64,000 nucleotides of DNA from Oxytricha trifallax (taxonomy: Eukaryota > Ciliophora > Spirotrichea > Sporadotrichida > Oxytrichidae): the NCBI GenBank assembly GCA_000711775.1, contig ARYC01001238.1, positions 38,114 through 102,113 of the forward strand, written 5' to 3'. Positions within the stretch are counted from its first letter, which is position 1. Each line of letters begins with the position of its first letter. Shown here piece by piece: positions 12,021 to 24,193 of this stretch. The notes beneath the pieces were generated by a model. That model was not told the DNA's origin. It made no database searches and saw only the letters and a program-made list of their open reading frames with translations. The translations under genes and the position numbers were made by a program.

Positions 12021-12145
12021 TCACTTAAATTACTAATATTTAAACATTAAACCCTTACATAAACCCTATTAATACCCTAATAAAGTATGCAATAATAGTC
12101 TACTTTTATCAATCAAACAACTGAAAGGGTTTTGGGGGTTTTATT

Positions 12146-12766
12146 AGAGTCCTAAAAGACCTAATGAATAAAGCCTTCAATTTAATGATCAGGAGTTAGA
12201 TACACTACTCTTTAACCTAAACTTACTGGCTAGATGGATATTTTTCCTTAACAAACACATTGTTACTAATCCCATACATTAAAACTGAGAAAAAGACCCT
12301 TCAATTAAATCTGTTTTATTTTAGCAGAGGCTTTCAACTAAGAAAGACACATGATCAGTTCTATCATGCCTGAAAGAATCCATGTTAGTGCTGGTGATTG
12401 AGAAAGTTTGACTCACTTAAACTACAAGTAATACATTATCATAAACGAGATGGTTGATATTAAATTCTTAAGATACAATAGAAAGAGCTTATATGATACT
12501 CAAAGAATGATTATTCGTAAAGATCCATAAAAATTTCAATGCTTTTAATATTTGAATGCAACCTTCAGAAGAGACATCACTTTGAATGAACTTCAAATCA
12601 TTGTTAAATATAAACACTTTTTGTAGGGATATATCATTTCTTACTTTAATATACCATTCAAGATATTCAAATAGGTGCTTAAAGGATAATTTCAATCATC
12701 ATTTTTATTTATTTTCCAACTAATATACAAGAAAATGAGTTTACTTTCATAAAGGATCTTCCTACA
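12146..12766 (+). CDS. SF1 TRANK1-like helicase gene, middle part (right of TBE-A)
   Basis: The frame continues from the left side of TBE-A (QSPKRPNEQSLQFNDQELDT), stays open about 50 codons, then breaks near 12290. A second long plus frame (12462-12766, about 100 codons) reads KFLRYNRKSLYDTQRMI and later TLNELQIIVKYKHF. In TRANK1-like proteins a region of this kind lies just before the P-loop, which is found here at about 12935. Frame joins between the two parts are unclear. The minus-strand frame at 12489-12695 is the shadow of this one. Confidence 0.5.
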
Positions 12767-12825
12767 ATGAAATTTTTATTTTAAATAGTAGCCAACAAAA
12801 GTCATGGATTAAATGGACAGTAAAA

Positions 12826-13140
12826 ATAAATCCAATAACTTATCCAAATTTAAGATTTAATTCCTGCTTTAACTTCAGACTCAGTTAAAATAAAAAGAAT
12901 GTTGTTTCCTACAACCAAATTCTATTATGCTTGGTAAGATCAGGTGCTGGTAAAACAACAATCTCAATTCTTAGAAATATATCGAATTCTTTGATGATTG
13001 GGATTAATGAATATTCACAGAAATCAAAAATACTAATTTTAGAATTTATTTCATAGTAATTTTTTAAATATTAATTTATTAGTAAACAAAATAATAATCA
13101 ACATACAGAAATAGAGAATTGGAAATAAATTATTAAATGA
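12826..13140 (+). CDS. SF1 helicase motif I (P-loop) segment
   Basis: After a Lys-, Asn- and Gln-rich start (ATG at about 12804-12818) and one frame change, the frame reads QILLCLVRSGAGKTTISILR at about 12918-12977. This is a nucleotide-binding Walker A of the type seen in TRANK1/UvrD-like helicases (consensus LGRSGTGKTT), with the first conserved Gly replaced by Val. The frame stays open to about 13140 and is then cut by fold-back 1. The next expected parts of such a protein are not nearby; similar parts occur at 44.1-54.7 kb on the same strand. Confidence 0.55.
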
Positions 13141-13168
13141 TTTTAGTGTTTCATTCTTTTTTCAGCTA

Positions 13169-14150
13169 TTAAGCGAGTATAATTAAAATGGGGAGACAGT
13201 TAAAATTAAATCAAAAAAGAGTTTAAATAAAATTATGATCATCTCAATATAGATGAGTTAAGATGCAACAGTCACTAGTTTGAATTATATTTGAGTAGAT
13301 CCTTATTTAAATTTAATTAACTAATCAACTAACTAAAAATGGAATTTTAGCTTTTTTATCATCTTTTCTGATTTTTTTTATTTTTGTTCATCGATCAAGT
13401 AGATGCTGTAGCTGATCTTCAAGTTTTTTCATAATTTTCATAGATATCTTCAGGGTATCTTCAGGATATCTTCCTCAAAAATTTAAAGTGTGGAGAGTGT
13501 GGAGAGTATGGAGAGTGTGGAGCCCAATATTGACAATAATAGTAGTAATAGCACTAATAATCTCAAAATCAAGCATTATTATGAGTCTGGTTGAAATTCT
13601 AGAGAATTTCAAAATTTTACATCACTGATTTTTTCTTAGTTTTCATCAACATCATCTTCATCATCATCTTCAACATTAGACATCACATCTATGAATTTTA
13701 GAAAAACAAGATGTTTTTGAAAAAATCCCAGACTCATAATAATGCTTGATTTTGAGATTATTAGTGCTATTACTACTATTATTGTCAATATTGGGCTCCA
13801 CACTCTCCATACTCTCCACACTCTCCACACTTTAAAATTTTTAAGGAAGATATCCTGAAGATACCCTGAAGATATCTATGAAAATTATGAAAAAACTTGA
13901 AGATCAGCTACAGCATCTACTTGATCGATGAACAAAAATAAAAAAAATCAGAAAAGATGATAAAAAAGCTAAAATTCCATTTTTAGTTAGTTGATTAGTT
14001 AATTAAATTTAAATAAGGATCTACTCAAATATAATTCAAACTAGTGACTGTTGCATCTTAACTCATCTATATTGAGATGATCATAATTTTATTTAAACTC
14101 TTTTTTGATTTAATTTTAACTGTCTCCCCATTTTAATTATACTCGCTTAA
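13169..14150. mobile_element. Fold-back element 1 (about 0.98 kb)
   Basis: Two arms of about 420 bp are near-perfect inverted copies, starting aagcgagtataattaaaat and ending in its complement. The loop is 13594-13726. Flanking TA suggests a TA or short target. The arms contain gtgtggagagtgtggagag. The minus strand of the loop reads a short acidic peptide (MSNVEDDDEDDVDEN). A second copy lies at 60451-61381, with its loop in the opposite orientation. No transposase is present, so it is non-autonomous. Confidence 0.9.
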
Positions 14151-14376
14151 TATATAATTTCATATACTAATGTGAATCATTCTCAGGTATTCTTATTTAA
14201 TCTTATAAATAGGGTTAAATTGCCAGTTTTTTATTATTAATTAGTAACCAAAAAAAAATTATTTGGTGAATGGCCCGTTTTATTATAAATATGTAATTAA
14301 CTTTCGTAAATGATACTACGCCTAAAATTATTTAATATGGTATAATTTTTAACAAAAAGTAAATATACAGGTTTCC

Positions 14377-14580
14377 TCAAAATATTTTTACATTTACTGA
14401 TCCTTGGCATCCAATTGTATAAGGATGTGACGCAGTCTCTGCGTAAGCATAGTTATCTTTATTGTTACTGCATAGTAAATTTCTAGTCAGAATGGTTACC
14501 AAAGTACTCCATCAAAGTTATGAGGTCCAACTATCATATCTCTATATCTTGCTTTTAAAATAATTGTCACAGTCTTTGAA
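14377..14580 (-). CDS. Coding patch of the large secreted-protein gene (3'-most seen)
   Basis: Minus-strand frames read GPHNFDGVLW and, after a frame change, NNKDNYAYAETASHPYTIGC and a Phe before TGA at 14377. The style (Gly, Asn, Asp turns and aromatic residues) matches other minus patches up to 23.5 kb, which I interpret as one gene broken by IESs. No family assigned. Confidence 0.4.
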
Positions 14581-15672
14581 AGTTTGTTAAGAATGAAATT
14601 CAATATTTTATTTCAATTAGCTGAGAATATACAGATTTTTTTCGTATTTCATAGAATTGACTATATTACTTAGAGTAGAATTAAAAATAAAAGTCAAGAA
14701 AGAAAGATAATAGTAGTAAGTTCTAGTAGTAATTTCTTAATAAAGATCACTCAAAAATGACATTGAAATCTATAATTGTAGAAATTGATTTAGTTTTTGG
14801 GTAGAAAGCATCAATGCTTACCGCTGAATTATAAGTAGAGATTAATATATAATTTAATGTAGCACCAACAGATGGCGCTTAAAATCTTAGTAATCCTGTA
14901 TATTTGTACATTGCCTGAAAGTTAATGGTATTTTGCCATGCTTAATTACAAAGATATTACTTAAAAATGAGAATTAATGCAAAAAGAAATTATTTAATTT
15001 AGAAATAAAAAACATCTTAAAATCATATTAACTTTTCAGAAGGAAATGAATCATATATTCAATAAATGCAATGATTAAGTAAAGAATTTGTTTAGAATGG
15101 GAGGATTATTTTAGCATCTGCAACATAAACATGTAAAAATTTTTGAATATCTATTCCAAACTCAGCCTCTTCTCTCTAAAGTATTATCAGCAATAAGTAA
15201 ATTATTACTGCAAGCTTATACTTCTGATGCTGTGTGATTAAAAGAGTATTTGTATGAATCTGTAGTTCAAATAATTATCTCAAATCAAAGCTCAAAAGAA
15301 AAGGTATTTTATCTATTTCTAGTATTAAATTGAGTTAATTTCTTAATTATATTATATTAGCATTGCAAGACTGAGAGATCACCCCAGAAGTTATCAGGAA
15401 ACTTTTCTAAACAGCCATCTATTTCTAGGTATGAAATAACAAGTTTAGCATTCCAAAAAATACTTTTAGCTATCTGTACATAAATTAATCAACGATCAAT
15501 TGGTCGAAAATCACATTCCATATCTTTTTGGTTCGTCATACGTTCGATCAGGGTATGGATAAATCCATTGGTTATTATAGAAATATTTCTAATCTTTGCA
15601 GTTTAAGCAAAATTATTCAGCACATCGGTAAAAAACGTATAGCAAGTCTCATTGCAAACTAAATAAGCGTTA

Positions 15673-15858
15673 TCAATACAGTTGATTACTTAGAAATTAA
15701 ATTGTAAAAGGAATAGATGTCTCTTAACCAATAATGTCTGGCCCTACTAGCTCCATCAAATTTGTGCCAATCACTAATTCTTCAGATGATAAACTTATAA
15801 TTCTTGTTTTTGCATCAAAGTCAGTGATGAATGAAAGTTAATCGGCATCTTTAACTTC
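15673..15858 (-). CDS. Coding patch of the large secreted-protein gene
   Basis: A 62-codon frame reads FDAKTRIISLSSEELVIGTN and then a PFTIQF end, the pattern of a beta-sandwich (cadherin- or Ig-like) repeat in extracellular proteins. The domain call is by eye only. It lies next to the retroposon at 15944. Confidence 0.45.
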
Positions 15859-15929
15859 TCATTAACTAAGAATGTTTTCTTATTCATTTTAGGAAATAAG
15901 ATCTTTTTAATGAGGCTTTTCCTATAGTG

Positions 15930-16317
15930 ATAGTGTAGAATGCAATGAGTCTACTGTGCTTGGAAAAGGGATCCTGTATCCCAGAAGAAAAACTAAGCAC
16001 GGGTAAAAACTACTGTGGATTTTCCCTGAGAGCTAACGCCGGGGTTTTAGAAACAGAGAACTAGAGAAAGCCAACAATCAGCCGAACAGAAGATAAACAT
16101 CTCCGGAAGGGGCAATTGGAAGTTGCACTGATCGAGATAACCTGGGGTTTGGGCCAACACAGAAATACCTTTACTACAAAGCACATAGGAACTCAGAAAG
16201 TCAAGTGTTTGTCCGAGAGTACTTTGAAAGGTTTGATGTTAATTCATATAAACGGTTGATAACCTCCCGTAAATTAATTCAATGGCTAAAAATCATCATC
16301 ATCATAGTGTAGAATGC
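15930..16317 (+). mobile_element. Retroposon, longer copy, with 14-bp target duplication
   Basis: atagtgtagaatgc occurs at 15930-15943 and again at 16304-16317. Between them lie 360 bp, visibly more GC-rich than the surroundings, ending in an (ATC)n tail: aaaatcatcatcatc. Long target duplications with a simple 3' repeat tail are the mark of target-primed reverse transcription (LINE or SINE). I see no reverse transcriptase frame and no clear tRNA A/B boxes, so this is a SINE or a 5'-truncated LINE end. A truncated copy is at 57525-57662. Confidence 0.85.
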
Positions 16318-17272
16318 TACAATATAAATAAATCGTCAATAGTGTCTGTATGAGTTATACAAATATGAGCAGTAGCAATTATTATATAAGTCAAAGATTT
16401 ATCTGTATTGTAGCCAACTAAGCATTTTTTATATAAAAAAAGTCTCAGCATTAGTGTTATCAACGAAATTAAATCAAAACTTAGTAAAAGATTAGTAGAA
16501 TCCCAAGAAAACCAGGCATCATTAATAGTATAGTCATAAAATTTAATGCTAACATATATATATTATAAAATATAGTTTATTCTTTTGAATATTCATATGT
16601 TTATGATAAATACATTTCTACAAGATAATTTATTCCATTCTTAAATATTTACTAATCAATATATTAAGAGACTGTAATATCAGTATTATTTTTGTTACAA
16701 AGGAAATTATAAAATTATAAATAATCGATATTCGTCCAAATTAGTCAGTTGCTATAAAAGTAAATTCGTAACTTGCAATATTTCAAACAAAACTTTGTAC
16801 AGTTCCACTAATAATTAATTCACCATTTAATGGATTTAAAGTTGCGGCTATTCATGCAGTAAAAGCCAAATATTTTAAAGATTTGGGCTAGAGATAATTT
16901 ATTTAACCCCCTCTAAATATATGAAGTTTAAAGCTGTAAAATTTTAATTTTAAGTAGTAATAAAGGAAGCGATTAAAATAAAGTTTCACTTAAGTCTAAA
17001 AACAGCTGCTTATTTTTCTTTATTTTTATTGTAATGTTGTATAAAGGCTCTTTATCATCATTTGAAACCTTCATAAATAGATATTATAATTGTGTATTCA
17101 TTGCTTCCATTATTAAATAGCGGATAATCTGTCATAAAAGTTATTCTTGATCATCAGAATTGTCTAATGTGAACTATCTTATTGAGAAAGAATTACTGAA
17201 TCTGCATTCCCTAATAAATCTACATAAAAAAATTGCTTAATCACTCTCCGGATCACTATATATATTCAATTA
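16318..17272. other. AT-rich, no gene resolved
   Basis: Probably IES or unrecognised parts of the minus-strand secreted-protein gene. I found no long frame and no repeat. Confidence 0.3.
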
Positions 17273-17560
17273 TCAAATTATTTTCATGGAATGTTGAGAA
17301 GGTTATTTCAGTTTCAAAATTTTCACAAGCAGTTGATTGTTAATTTTACTAGCATCTCTAATTCTATTTTAGCTTAGTTTAACTTAGTTAAAGAAAGTTT
17401 AATTGTAAGTAATAATTGCAATATATGACAAAGTCCATGTCCAAGCATATTTATTATCATTCGGTGTGATTTTTAGTGTTCTTAAAATAGTGTCAAGTAC
17501 ATTATAATGTTGAAAAGCCTTTATCAAATAATGCATAGTAGGTAAATGTCATTTTAATAC
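17273..17560 (-). CDS. Coding patch of the large secreted-protein gene
   Basis: An open minus frame of about 95 codons reads TLKITPNDNKYAWTWTLSYI, similar in style to the patches at 14.4 and 19.3 kb, then a Lys- and Gln-rich stretch, ending at TGA 17273. It could be a beta-propeller or beta-sandwich repeat. No family assigned. Confidence 0.4.
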
Positions 17561-19279
17561 CAAGAGAGACAGGGAGCAAAAATAAGCTATCAACACCTCC
17601 TATAATCCAAGCTCTCTCTAATATGTTTTATGTTTCTCCACTAATATCTTTGTAATCTTCAGATAAATTAGGGTAATTATATTCCAAACACTCTTAACAG
17701 GTTTCTATTACTAAGTAAATTTAATTGTAATATAAAAACTTGAGTATTCTAAGGGTGTTCATCTTCTCTATATAGACATTCACAGATTTGCTCAGTACTT
17801 CTTAAAATATTGTGATAAATAGCCATTGATCCAGTTTGTTATGAAATATAGAAAATAAGTGGCATTTGATAAAATTAATTGAACGGTGTTATTTTTTATA
17901 GTAAATCCCATTTTTGTTTAAATAGTTCAGAAGATTTTGCAATAAAAAAGTGCTCACTCTCATTTTTAAAGAAGAAAGATGAAGACTTAGAATGTGTCGG
18001 TGTGATGAATGAAACAATTCTATGTATTAAGAGATATGGCTTTTGAAGCCACAATTTGCATATTATCTCTATTTAAATTATTAAAATAAAGAAGAAAAGT
18101 CTCATTAGGAGATTTCATAACTGTCAATGTCTTCAAGCTCACTATTCATTAATATAGGCTATAAAATCGATATATATATATATATATGATTCATTATTTT
18201 AGATTAGAGACCATTAACTCAGCAATCTTTTCTCTCAATTTACTAAGTAAGTTAAGCTTGATTATAAGTAATTATCTTAGTAAATTAAATTTATTTGATT
18301 TAGTTACTTCTAAATAACTCTTGTTATTTTATCTTTTCATTTTGTAGGAATTCAATCCATTTTTATTTAATTTTTCAGAGTTTAATTAAGCTATTCCCCA
18401 ATTAAAAATTGAATCTTCTTGTTTTTATAAAACAAAGATGCTGTATAATTTATTTAAAAAATTATTTAAAGCAATTTATTGGCTTCAACGTAAAAGCCAA
18501 AAGCATAGGCTCAATAATGTTAAACTCTGTAATTAATTTTTAGTTTCATAATCAAAATAATCTTGTTTAAATTATAACTTAGATATTCATTATTAATCGT
18601 GAATTTTTCAAATTAAAAAAATATGTTAAAAAATTAAAAATTGAAAATATATTCATAATGCTTTATTAAAAATGGAAATGAATGAAAAAACATAAATATA
18701 GTATCAGGTAAGTAATGTTACTATTTTATTATAATTAAAAATATTAAATATTCTCATAAAAATGTATCAATAATTGAGATTTAAACTATTATAGAACTGA
18801 TAAGTACAAGAATATTTTATAATTAAAATAAATGGTCCTGCTTTTTAGTAATTGAAGGAGGACTGCACTCAAATTTTAGATTTTACATTATAAAATCCAG
18901 AATTTTATCAGTTAAAATATCTATACTCTTAGACTTTTTCGTTCGATTCAGAAAAAAACTAATGATAACTATAAAATAAACAATGATTAATATTACAATT
19001 TGTATAAGGTGATTATAAGAAGTTTTTAAGCAACCATATTTTCGCAGTTTTATATTTATATCTGTAATTTATCTTCAAACTATAAAAATAATGCCATTAT
19101 TCTGTTTTTATTATTATTAATTCCCATTCTATGTATTCTATGAATATCAACAAAGTTATTTAAATTTTGAAAGCCTGAAATTAAATCTACTAAGTAATCC
19201 TAAGATTATAGCAGTTTATTTGTTTTTCATTTTGCGTATTAGAGTTTACCTTCATAATTATGTAACACAATTGATTTTT
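17561..19279. other. AT-rich, no gene resolved
   Basis: No supported frame or RNA. It includes a (TA)n run at about 18170-18187. Likely IES DNA between patches of the minus-strand gene. Confidence 0.3.
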
Positions 19280-19912
19280 TCATTTATTTTGGATGTCTTT
19301 TTTTCTACATTTATTACACTTTAGATTACTCTTTAATACCAAAACCAACATGTATAACTATATTATTAAGTTTATTTATTATTGATATGGAATACGTTTA
19401 AGTGTCGAAAATTCTTTTGTTGATTAAGAAAAATATCCTAGCCAGTATTTTGGATTCACTCCATCGTCTATCAAATCACCTTCACAAATAATAAAGTTGC
19501 TTGAGTAAGGTCCAAAATCCGTTGCTGAAAAGAAGATTTCACTGTCTTTATGAAAATATATCAAGTTAGTTGGTCATTAAAATCAACAACTCTTCAACCA
19601 ATTTCATGCTTAAAATTTACATAAAAAAGTGTTTACACTTACAATATAAATTCCCTCATCACCTACAACTGAAGCAAAACGATAACAGAATTAGTTGAAG
19701 GTTGTGACAGATTTACTTATTAAGTATATTTTACCAGAACATACATTGTGCAAATGAAATGATTGTCAACTGCAGTTCAACAAATTGCTACTATTTGATC
19801 TGCTAAGCCATTTACCTAAGCAATTCTAGATTTTGTACAAGTTCCCTTATTCATAGCTTAAAATGATAAATTAGTAATAGTCTTAGTTTCTTTCCAATTA
19901 AAATCTGAAATA
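19280..19912 (-). CDS. Coding patches of the large secreted-protein gene
   Basis: Two adjoining minus frames. The upstream one reads DFNWKETKTITNLSFQAMNK, then QVNGLADQIVAIC, an in-frame TGA, then TAVDNHFICTMY; a shift leads into FASVVGDEGIYIVSV. The downstream one, 98 codons to TGA 19280, reads KDSEIFFSATDFGPYSSNFI and later EGDLIDDGVNPKYW. Repeated Trp/Gly/Asp turns suggest an extracellular beta-structured protein. One internal TGA and one to two frame changes. Confidence 0.5.
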
Positions 19913-22198
19913 ATTTTCTATGTTAAGTGATATGATATAAACAATTTCAGTATGAGAATTTTTTAAGTCCAATGGATAGTCTGATCCAGTATTTGCTGAA
20001 TTGATTCAGTTGCTAAATTAATCATTCATTTGATTATTCTAGAATATTAGTATAATTTAAAGATTGCTGTTGCAGCATAGTTTCATTAACTAAAAAATAT
20101 AAAGATAAAACGATAAAATATAAAATTTATTTTGTGATTTAGCATACATAAAATAGTAACTATCAATGCTTAATGTTTTAAGAGAAAAAGAGAATGATAA
20201 ATAGAAAAGGCCTTACAGTTTAAATCTAAATCAAAATTAACTTTTTTTCTATACTTTTAAGATTTAATTCCAAAAGAAATAAAGATTTTATTTTGTGAAT
20301 TTAGCAAAATAAACTTTGCTGTTTAAAATTAAGAATATTTCATTTATGTTTACACTATCATAATCTACAACTGATAAGTAATTTATCACCTGTATCAGAA
20401 ATATCATAATATTTTGATGATTGATAGGTTATATTAGAATCAAATTTTGTGATATGCTTTTCTCATTGTATCTCTGACCAGAACAAAAACACATCTTTAA
20501 TCAAAGATAACTTAGAATTTTGGATTTTCTACTTCAGTTAAGTAACTTTTAAGGAGGTTAAAGTAAAATCAATCACCTTAATTTCTCTCAAATTGACATA
20601 TTTCTAACTTGACACATTAGTTTACCCAACCTAGTATAAATTTGCTAAGCCAACAGTCGATTAATTTATTTATAATTCTTGGTTTGGGTAGGCAGTCATT
20701 TTAAATTTTCTTGTCCAAGCTTGCTAAACTGATTCACTGTCAAATTTAAAATAGTTTAGGAGTTGATTTATGACCCAGAAGAAATAAAGGAAGGTTGAGC
20801 TTTAACATATATTGCTCCAATGGTCTCTTCCACATACAGTTAACACGATTTATCTGTGGATTATCAAGTTCCATTAGGTTTTAATGACTATACTAAATTT
20901 CCTTGAGTTAAAATGTGTTTAGCAACAATTAACTAATTTGCTTCAAAAATGTTTATTAAAGGCAAGATTGAAGCTTCTCCCTAATTTCTTAACAAGATCT
21001 AAAAGTCTTATTTTATTTGTTTACATGAGATATAGAATATACCCAAAAAATATCTCATCTTTGTCATTATTCATGATGTATCCAATCTAGCTATTATCAG
21101 TAATTACTTTAAGTAAATTATTCAAATTAGATCGAATAGATTAAAAATAAGGATGATAAATATTCTAAGAAATCAGCAAATCTCCTTATAATGCATATTT
21201 TTTATAATTTAAAAGTTATAATATTTTTATTACTGTCATTAAATGGAGAGGATTGCATTCTAGATAGAGTTTTGATATAATGGAAGCCATTTTTTATTAA
21301 TCTGATTCATTCAGTGCATGAATATTCTTTATTCTTGATATGTACAGCTACTCTATCAAAATTTTTGTTATAAAAATATCCGGAGTCGGTTGTGAAATTT
21401 ATTTTTTTGTGAGTCAATCCATTTTTAAATAATTGTTAATATATCTCTAATTGTTTTTTTAAGACTATTATATCGCATAATTTTTAGTAAAAAAACTAAT
21501 CCAATTTTTCATATTTTCAATAAAAAATTATCTTCTTTTTAATTAAAACGCACACTATATTATAAATAATGTAAACAAAAAATTATTGCAAATGCAAATT
21601 AATGAAAATATTAAACGGAGTTACTCTAAAAAAAAAAGAATTTTGGGACTCACTCAGGGCATAAAAAACACTAAAATTTGGCATCATTGATGTAAATTTT
21701 AAGGGAGATCACGATTACACTATGCTCAGCATTGAACTTCAAAGCTCAATCAACTGCAATACTACCTAACGATGGAGTACTTTAAGATAATCTTTAGGTA
21801 TATACTATGATTCTTAAATGAAAAGTTAGGTATTGGAAGTGGTGGTAAGTTAATTTATAGTTTATTCAGTGAGGGAGAACTTATTAATTTGTCCCTTTAT
21901 AAAATAAAAAATTTATATCTATCTCAGTCCACTCATAGATGTTTTATTTTAAGTATCACGACTATGAAATAGTCATAAAATTATTTCATATATGAGGTGT
22001 AGTATCATAAAATTCCAAAGTTTCTGTATGCTCAATTTCTATGCCTTAGCATTAAGAAATAGTAAAAGTATCCATTACGACAGTTTATAAAGTAATAAAA
22101 ATTATATTTATTGGAGTTTTATAACTAAAATGTGGATTTAGTGATATAATCATGCCATCACTCTCTTAGATTAGGACATTATCATCATATCTAATAAC
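19913..22198. other. AT-rich, weak coding patches only
   Basis: Short minus-strand frames such as KYYDISDTGDKLLISC near 20370 look coding, but boundaries cannot be set. No repeats or RNAs were seen. I treat it as IES-rich DNA within the secreted-protein gene. Confidence 0.3.
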
Positions 22199-22560
22199 TC
22201 ATACATTGGGTTTGCTAACAAATTCTCTTTTAATTCTCTTGTCAATCTTTATTGTAGATAGAATCTTAACAAAAATAGACCAGTTTGCTAAAGTGATTGA
22301 AATAATAACCAAACAACTTTTACTTTTCAAAGTTACTAATGTTGCTGTATCTGTAAAAATTGATACTCCTTCAGTGTTACAATCATATTAATTAGCTTGT
22401 GTTAAAAAGATTGATCCTATTATTAATAATACTATGGTAGCTTTGTTAAGACAAATTGATGAAAGATTTTCCACTATTAAGATCGAAGAAAGAAATTGAT
22501 AATCCAAATAAAGCTATTCTTTATGCTGTTCTTGCTTTAGCAAATCCTTTATAAATTATA
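22199..22560 (-). CDS. Coding patch of the large secreted-protein gene
   Basis: A minus frame of about 120 codons ends at TGA 22199 and contains ANQYDCNTEGVSIFTDTATL. A plus-strand frame over the same bases (22206-22391) is probably its shadow. Same compositional style as the other patches. Confidence 0.4.
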
Positions 22561-23049
22561 TTTAATGCTAAAATTTATGTGAAAGAATTAACGTAATTGT
22601 TTGCAATCAATTATTATTAAATTTAAGCACAAAACAATTTTTTTGTTTATTTGTTAAATCGTGGAGAGTGTCAATACTCGAAAATCTATTTGTTTTTACG
22701 CAAAGTATTATTTTAATTAAATAGTAATTTACTTGCATTTTTGATAATATTGACATGATAAATGATTGCTGCAATCAATAAATTGTAAGGTTAAGAAAAA
22801 TAAAACATTGATGTAGGTTTAAGAGTGTTTTAATAAATAGGAAATCATCTAAATTAAAGATCTCAGTCAGGCAGTAGAGTTAGGGGTATCTGAATATTTT
22901 TTATAATAACTAGCCAGATGTAGAACCGAATTTCATTTAAGTTGTAATGTAAAATCCAATGCCATTATATTTCAACTAAACAGTAGTATGGTAAAGACTT
23001 AAGGAAGTTGCTAAGTTGAGAAAATTTTGTATTAAAGACTGTTCCTTCA

Positions 23050-23517
23050 TCAATTGTGAGAATGAATCCAGATTCTTATTAAGAATCGTATTAAAATTAA
23101 GCAGATATACCAGCAAACACAAATTAAGCCTTAAATGCTACTAGATAAAGTCAAGTGGTGTGTAACTTTAAGCTAGTGAAGGATATTGATAAATAATGTA
23201 GAAGCCAAAAGTTGAATTTTACATCCAATAGCTGCACTTCAAAGTATATCTGATTGACTTAACTTGCTGAAGTTATTCTGTGATCGAAGTCTTCCTGAAT
23301 GGGTTGTGCTCATCATTATTTACTCTAGATCTTTTGCTGCTCCTGCCTTCTATAATGTTGCTTGTGAGGAAATGCAGATTAAGAATATTTAGATGAAAAC
23401 TTCTGAGTTCTGGTAAAAAATATTATATGGAGTAGCAGCTGCAAAAACTAGAAACACTGCGCTAAATAAGATTTGAATTGGAGAAATAAATATAAAAAAA
23501 TTATTTACAGACTCCAT
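23050..23517 (-). CDS. 5' part of secreted/surface protein gene, with signal peptide
   Basis: ATG at 23515-23517 opens a frame of 156 codons to TGA 23050 with one internal TGA at 23239. The N-terminus, MESVNNFFIFISPIQILFSA followed by VFLVFAAATPYN, is a good signal peptide or signal anchor, and Cys residues follow. Downstream patches on the same strand to 14.4 kb fit an extracellular protein, so I take this as the start of one gene of up to 9 kb in germline form. The opposite-strand frame at 23292-23480 is rejected as a shadow. Confidence 0.5.
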
Positions 23518-24193
23518 TTTAATTAAATATACTTTAAGTTAATAGGTATCTTTAATTACGGTATTAAATATATAAGGCAGCTAAATAAAAACGAATATTA
23601 TTTGATCGTGGCTGTTAAATATTTAAATAATTATTACCAAATTCCCCATTTTTAATGTATTTTATTAATATTAATATTAAGAATTTTATAATCTTAAAAT
23701 AATAATAAAATTTTTATGAAAATTCATGGAAGTAATAAAATATAAACATTATTAAATTATCAGGATGTAAATAAATATGAAACTAAAAAATAAATGAGTT
23801 AGCAAAAAACTATAAATTCAATGATCCTCTTTAAAAATGAAAGTTTCAGGTATTAATGCCTTACAATAAGCTTAATTTGAATACTTATGGACCATAATAT
23901 TAATGTAAAATAAGACAGTTATATATTTCATTGTTAAATAAATACAGGTTATTTTTTTTCGTAATTAAACTAATTTAAAGAGACTGAAAAGTATTTTGTC
24001 TGTTTAGCTAAACTAAAATGTTTTGCTTAAATTGAGGGATATATAAATAAAAATCTTCTAATTATTATGAATTTAAATTCATTATTATTATTATTATTAT
24101 ATAACATTATAAATTATATTTAAAAGTTATGTTCATAGATTTAAATGAATATTAAATCTTAATTTCAAAACTATTTTACTTAATTATTTGCAG
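23518..24193. other. AT-rich intergenic stretch
   Basis: Nothing recognised; it includes an (ATT)n run near 24082. It separates the minus-strand secreted-protein gene from a plus-strand frame. Confidence 0.35.

Larger units (their letters stand above)
7459..12142. mobile_element. TBE-A, complete telomere-bearing element
   Basis: Left end caaaaccccaaaaccc and right end ggttttgggggtttt are the outer parts of a long inverted repeat (about 100 bp, including agtagactatt near 7510 and its complement near 12100). It is flanked by direct ATT repeats at 7456-7458 and 12143-12145, matching the ANT target of TBE transposons. It holds the three standard genes: 57-kDa on minus, 22-kDa on plus, transposase on minus. 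A 551-bp MITE splits the 57-kDa gene. At 4684 bp it is longer than TBE-D because of that insertion. Excision would restore the surrounding reading frame. Confidence 0.95.

Noticed and set aside
13636..13830. 64-codon ORF (MWRVWRVWRVW...) as a real gene
   Set aside because: It lies mostly in a palindromic arm of fold-back 1, so both strands are constrained; only the acidic end in the loop might mean something.
15944..16303. tRNA, 5S or snRNA gene in the GC-rich block
   Set aside because: No cloverleaf, A box or B box could be read; target duplications and the simple tail explain the block as a retroposon.
23292..23480. Plus-strand frame (LPEWVVLIII...) in the ciliate code
   Set aside because: The minus frame over the same bases is longer, starts with ATG and has a signal peptide.
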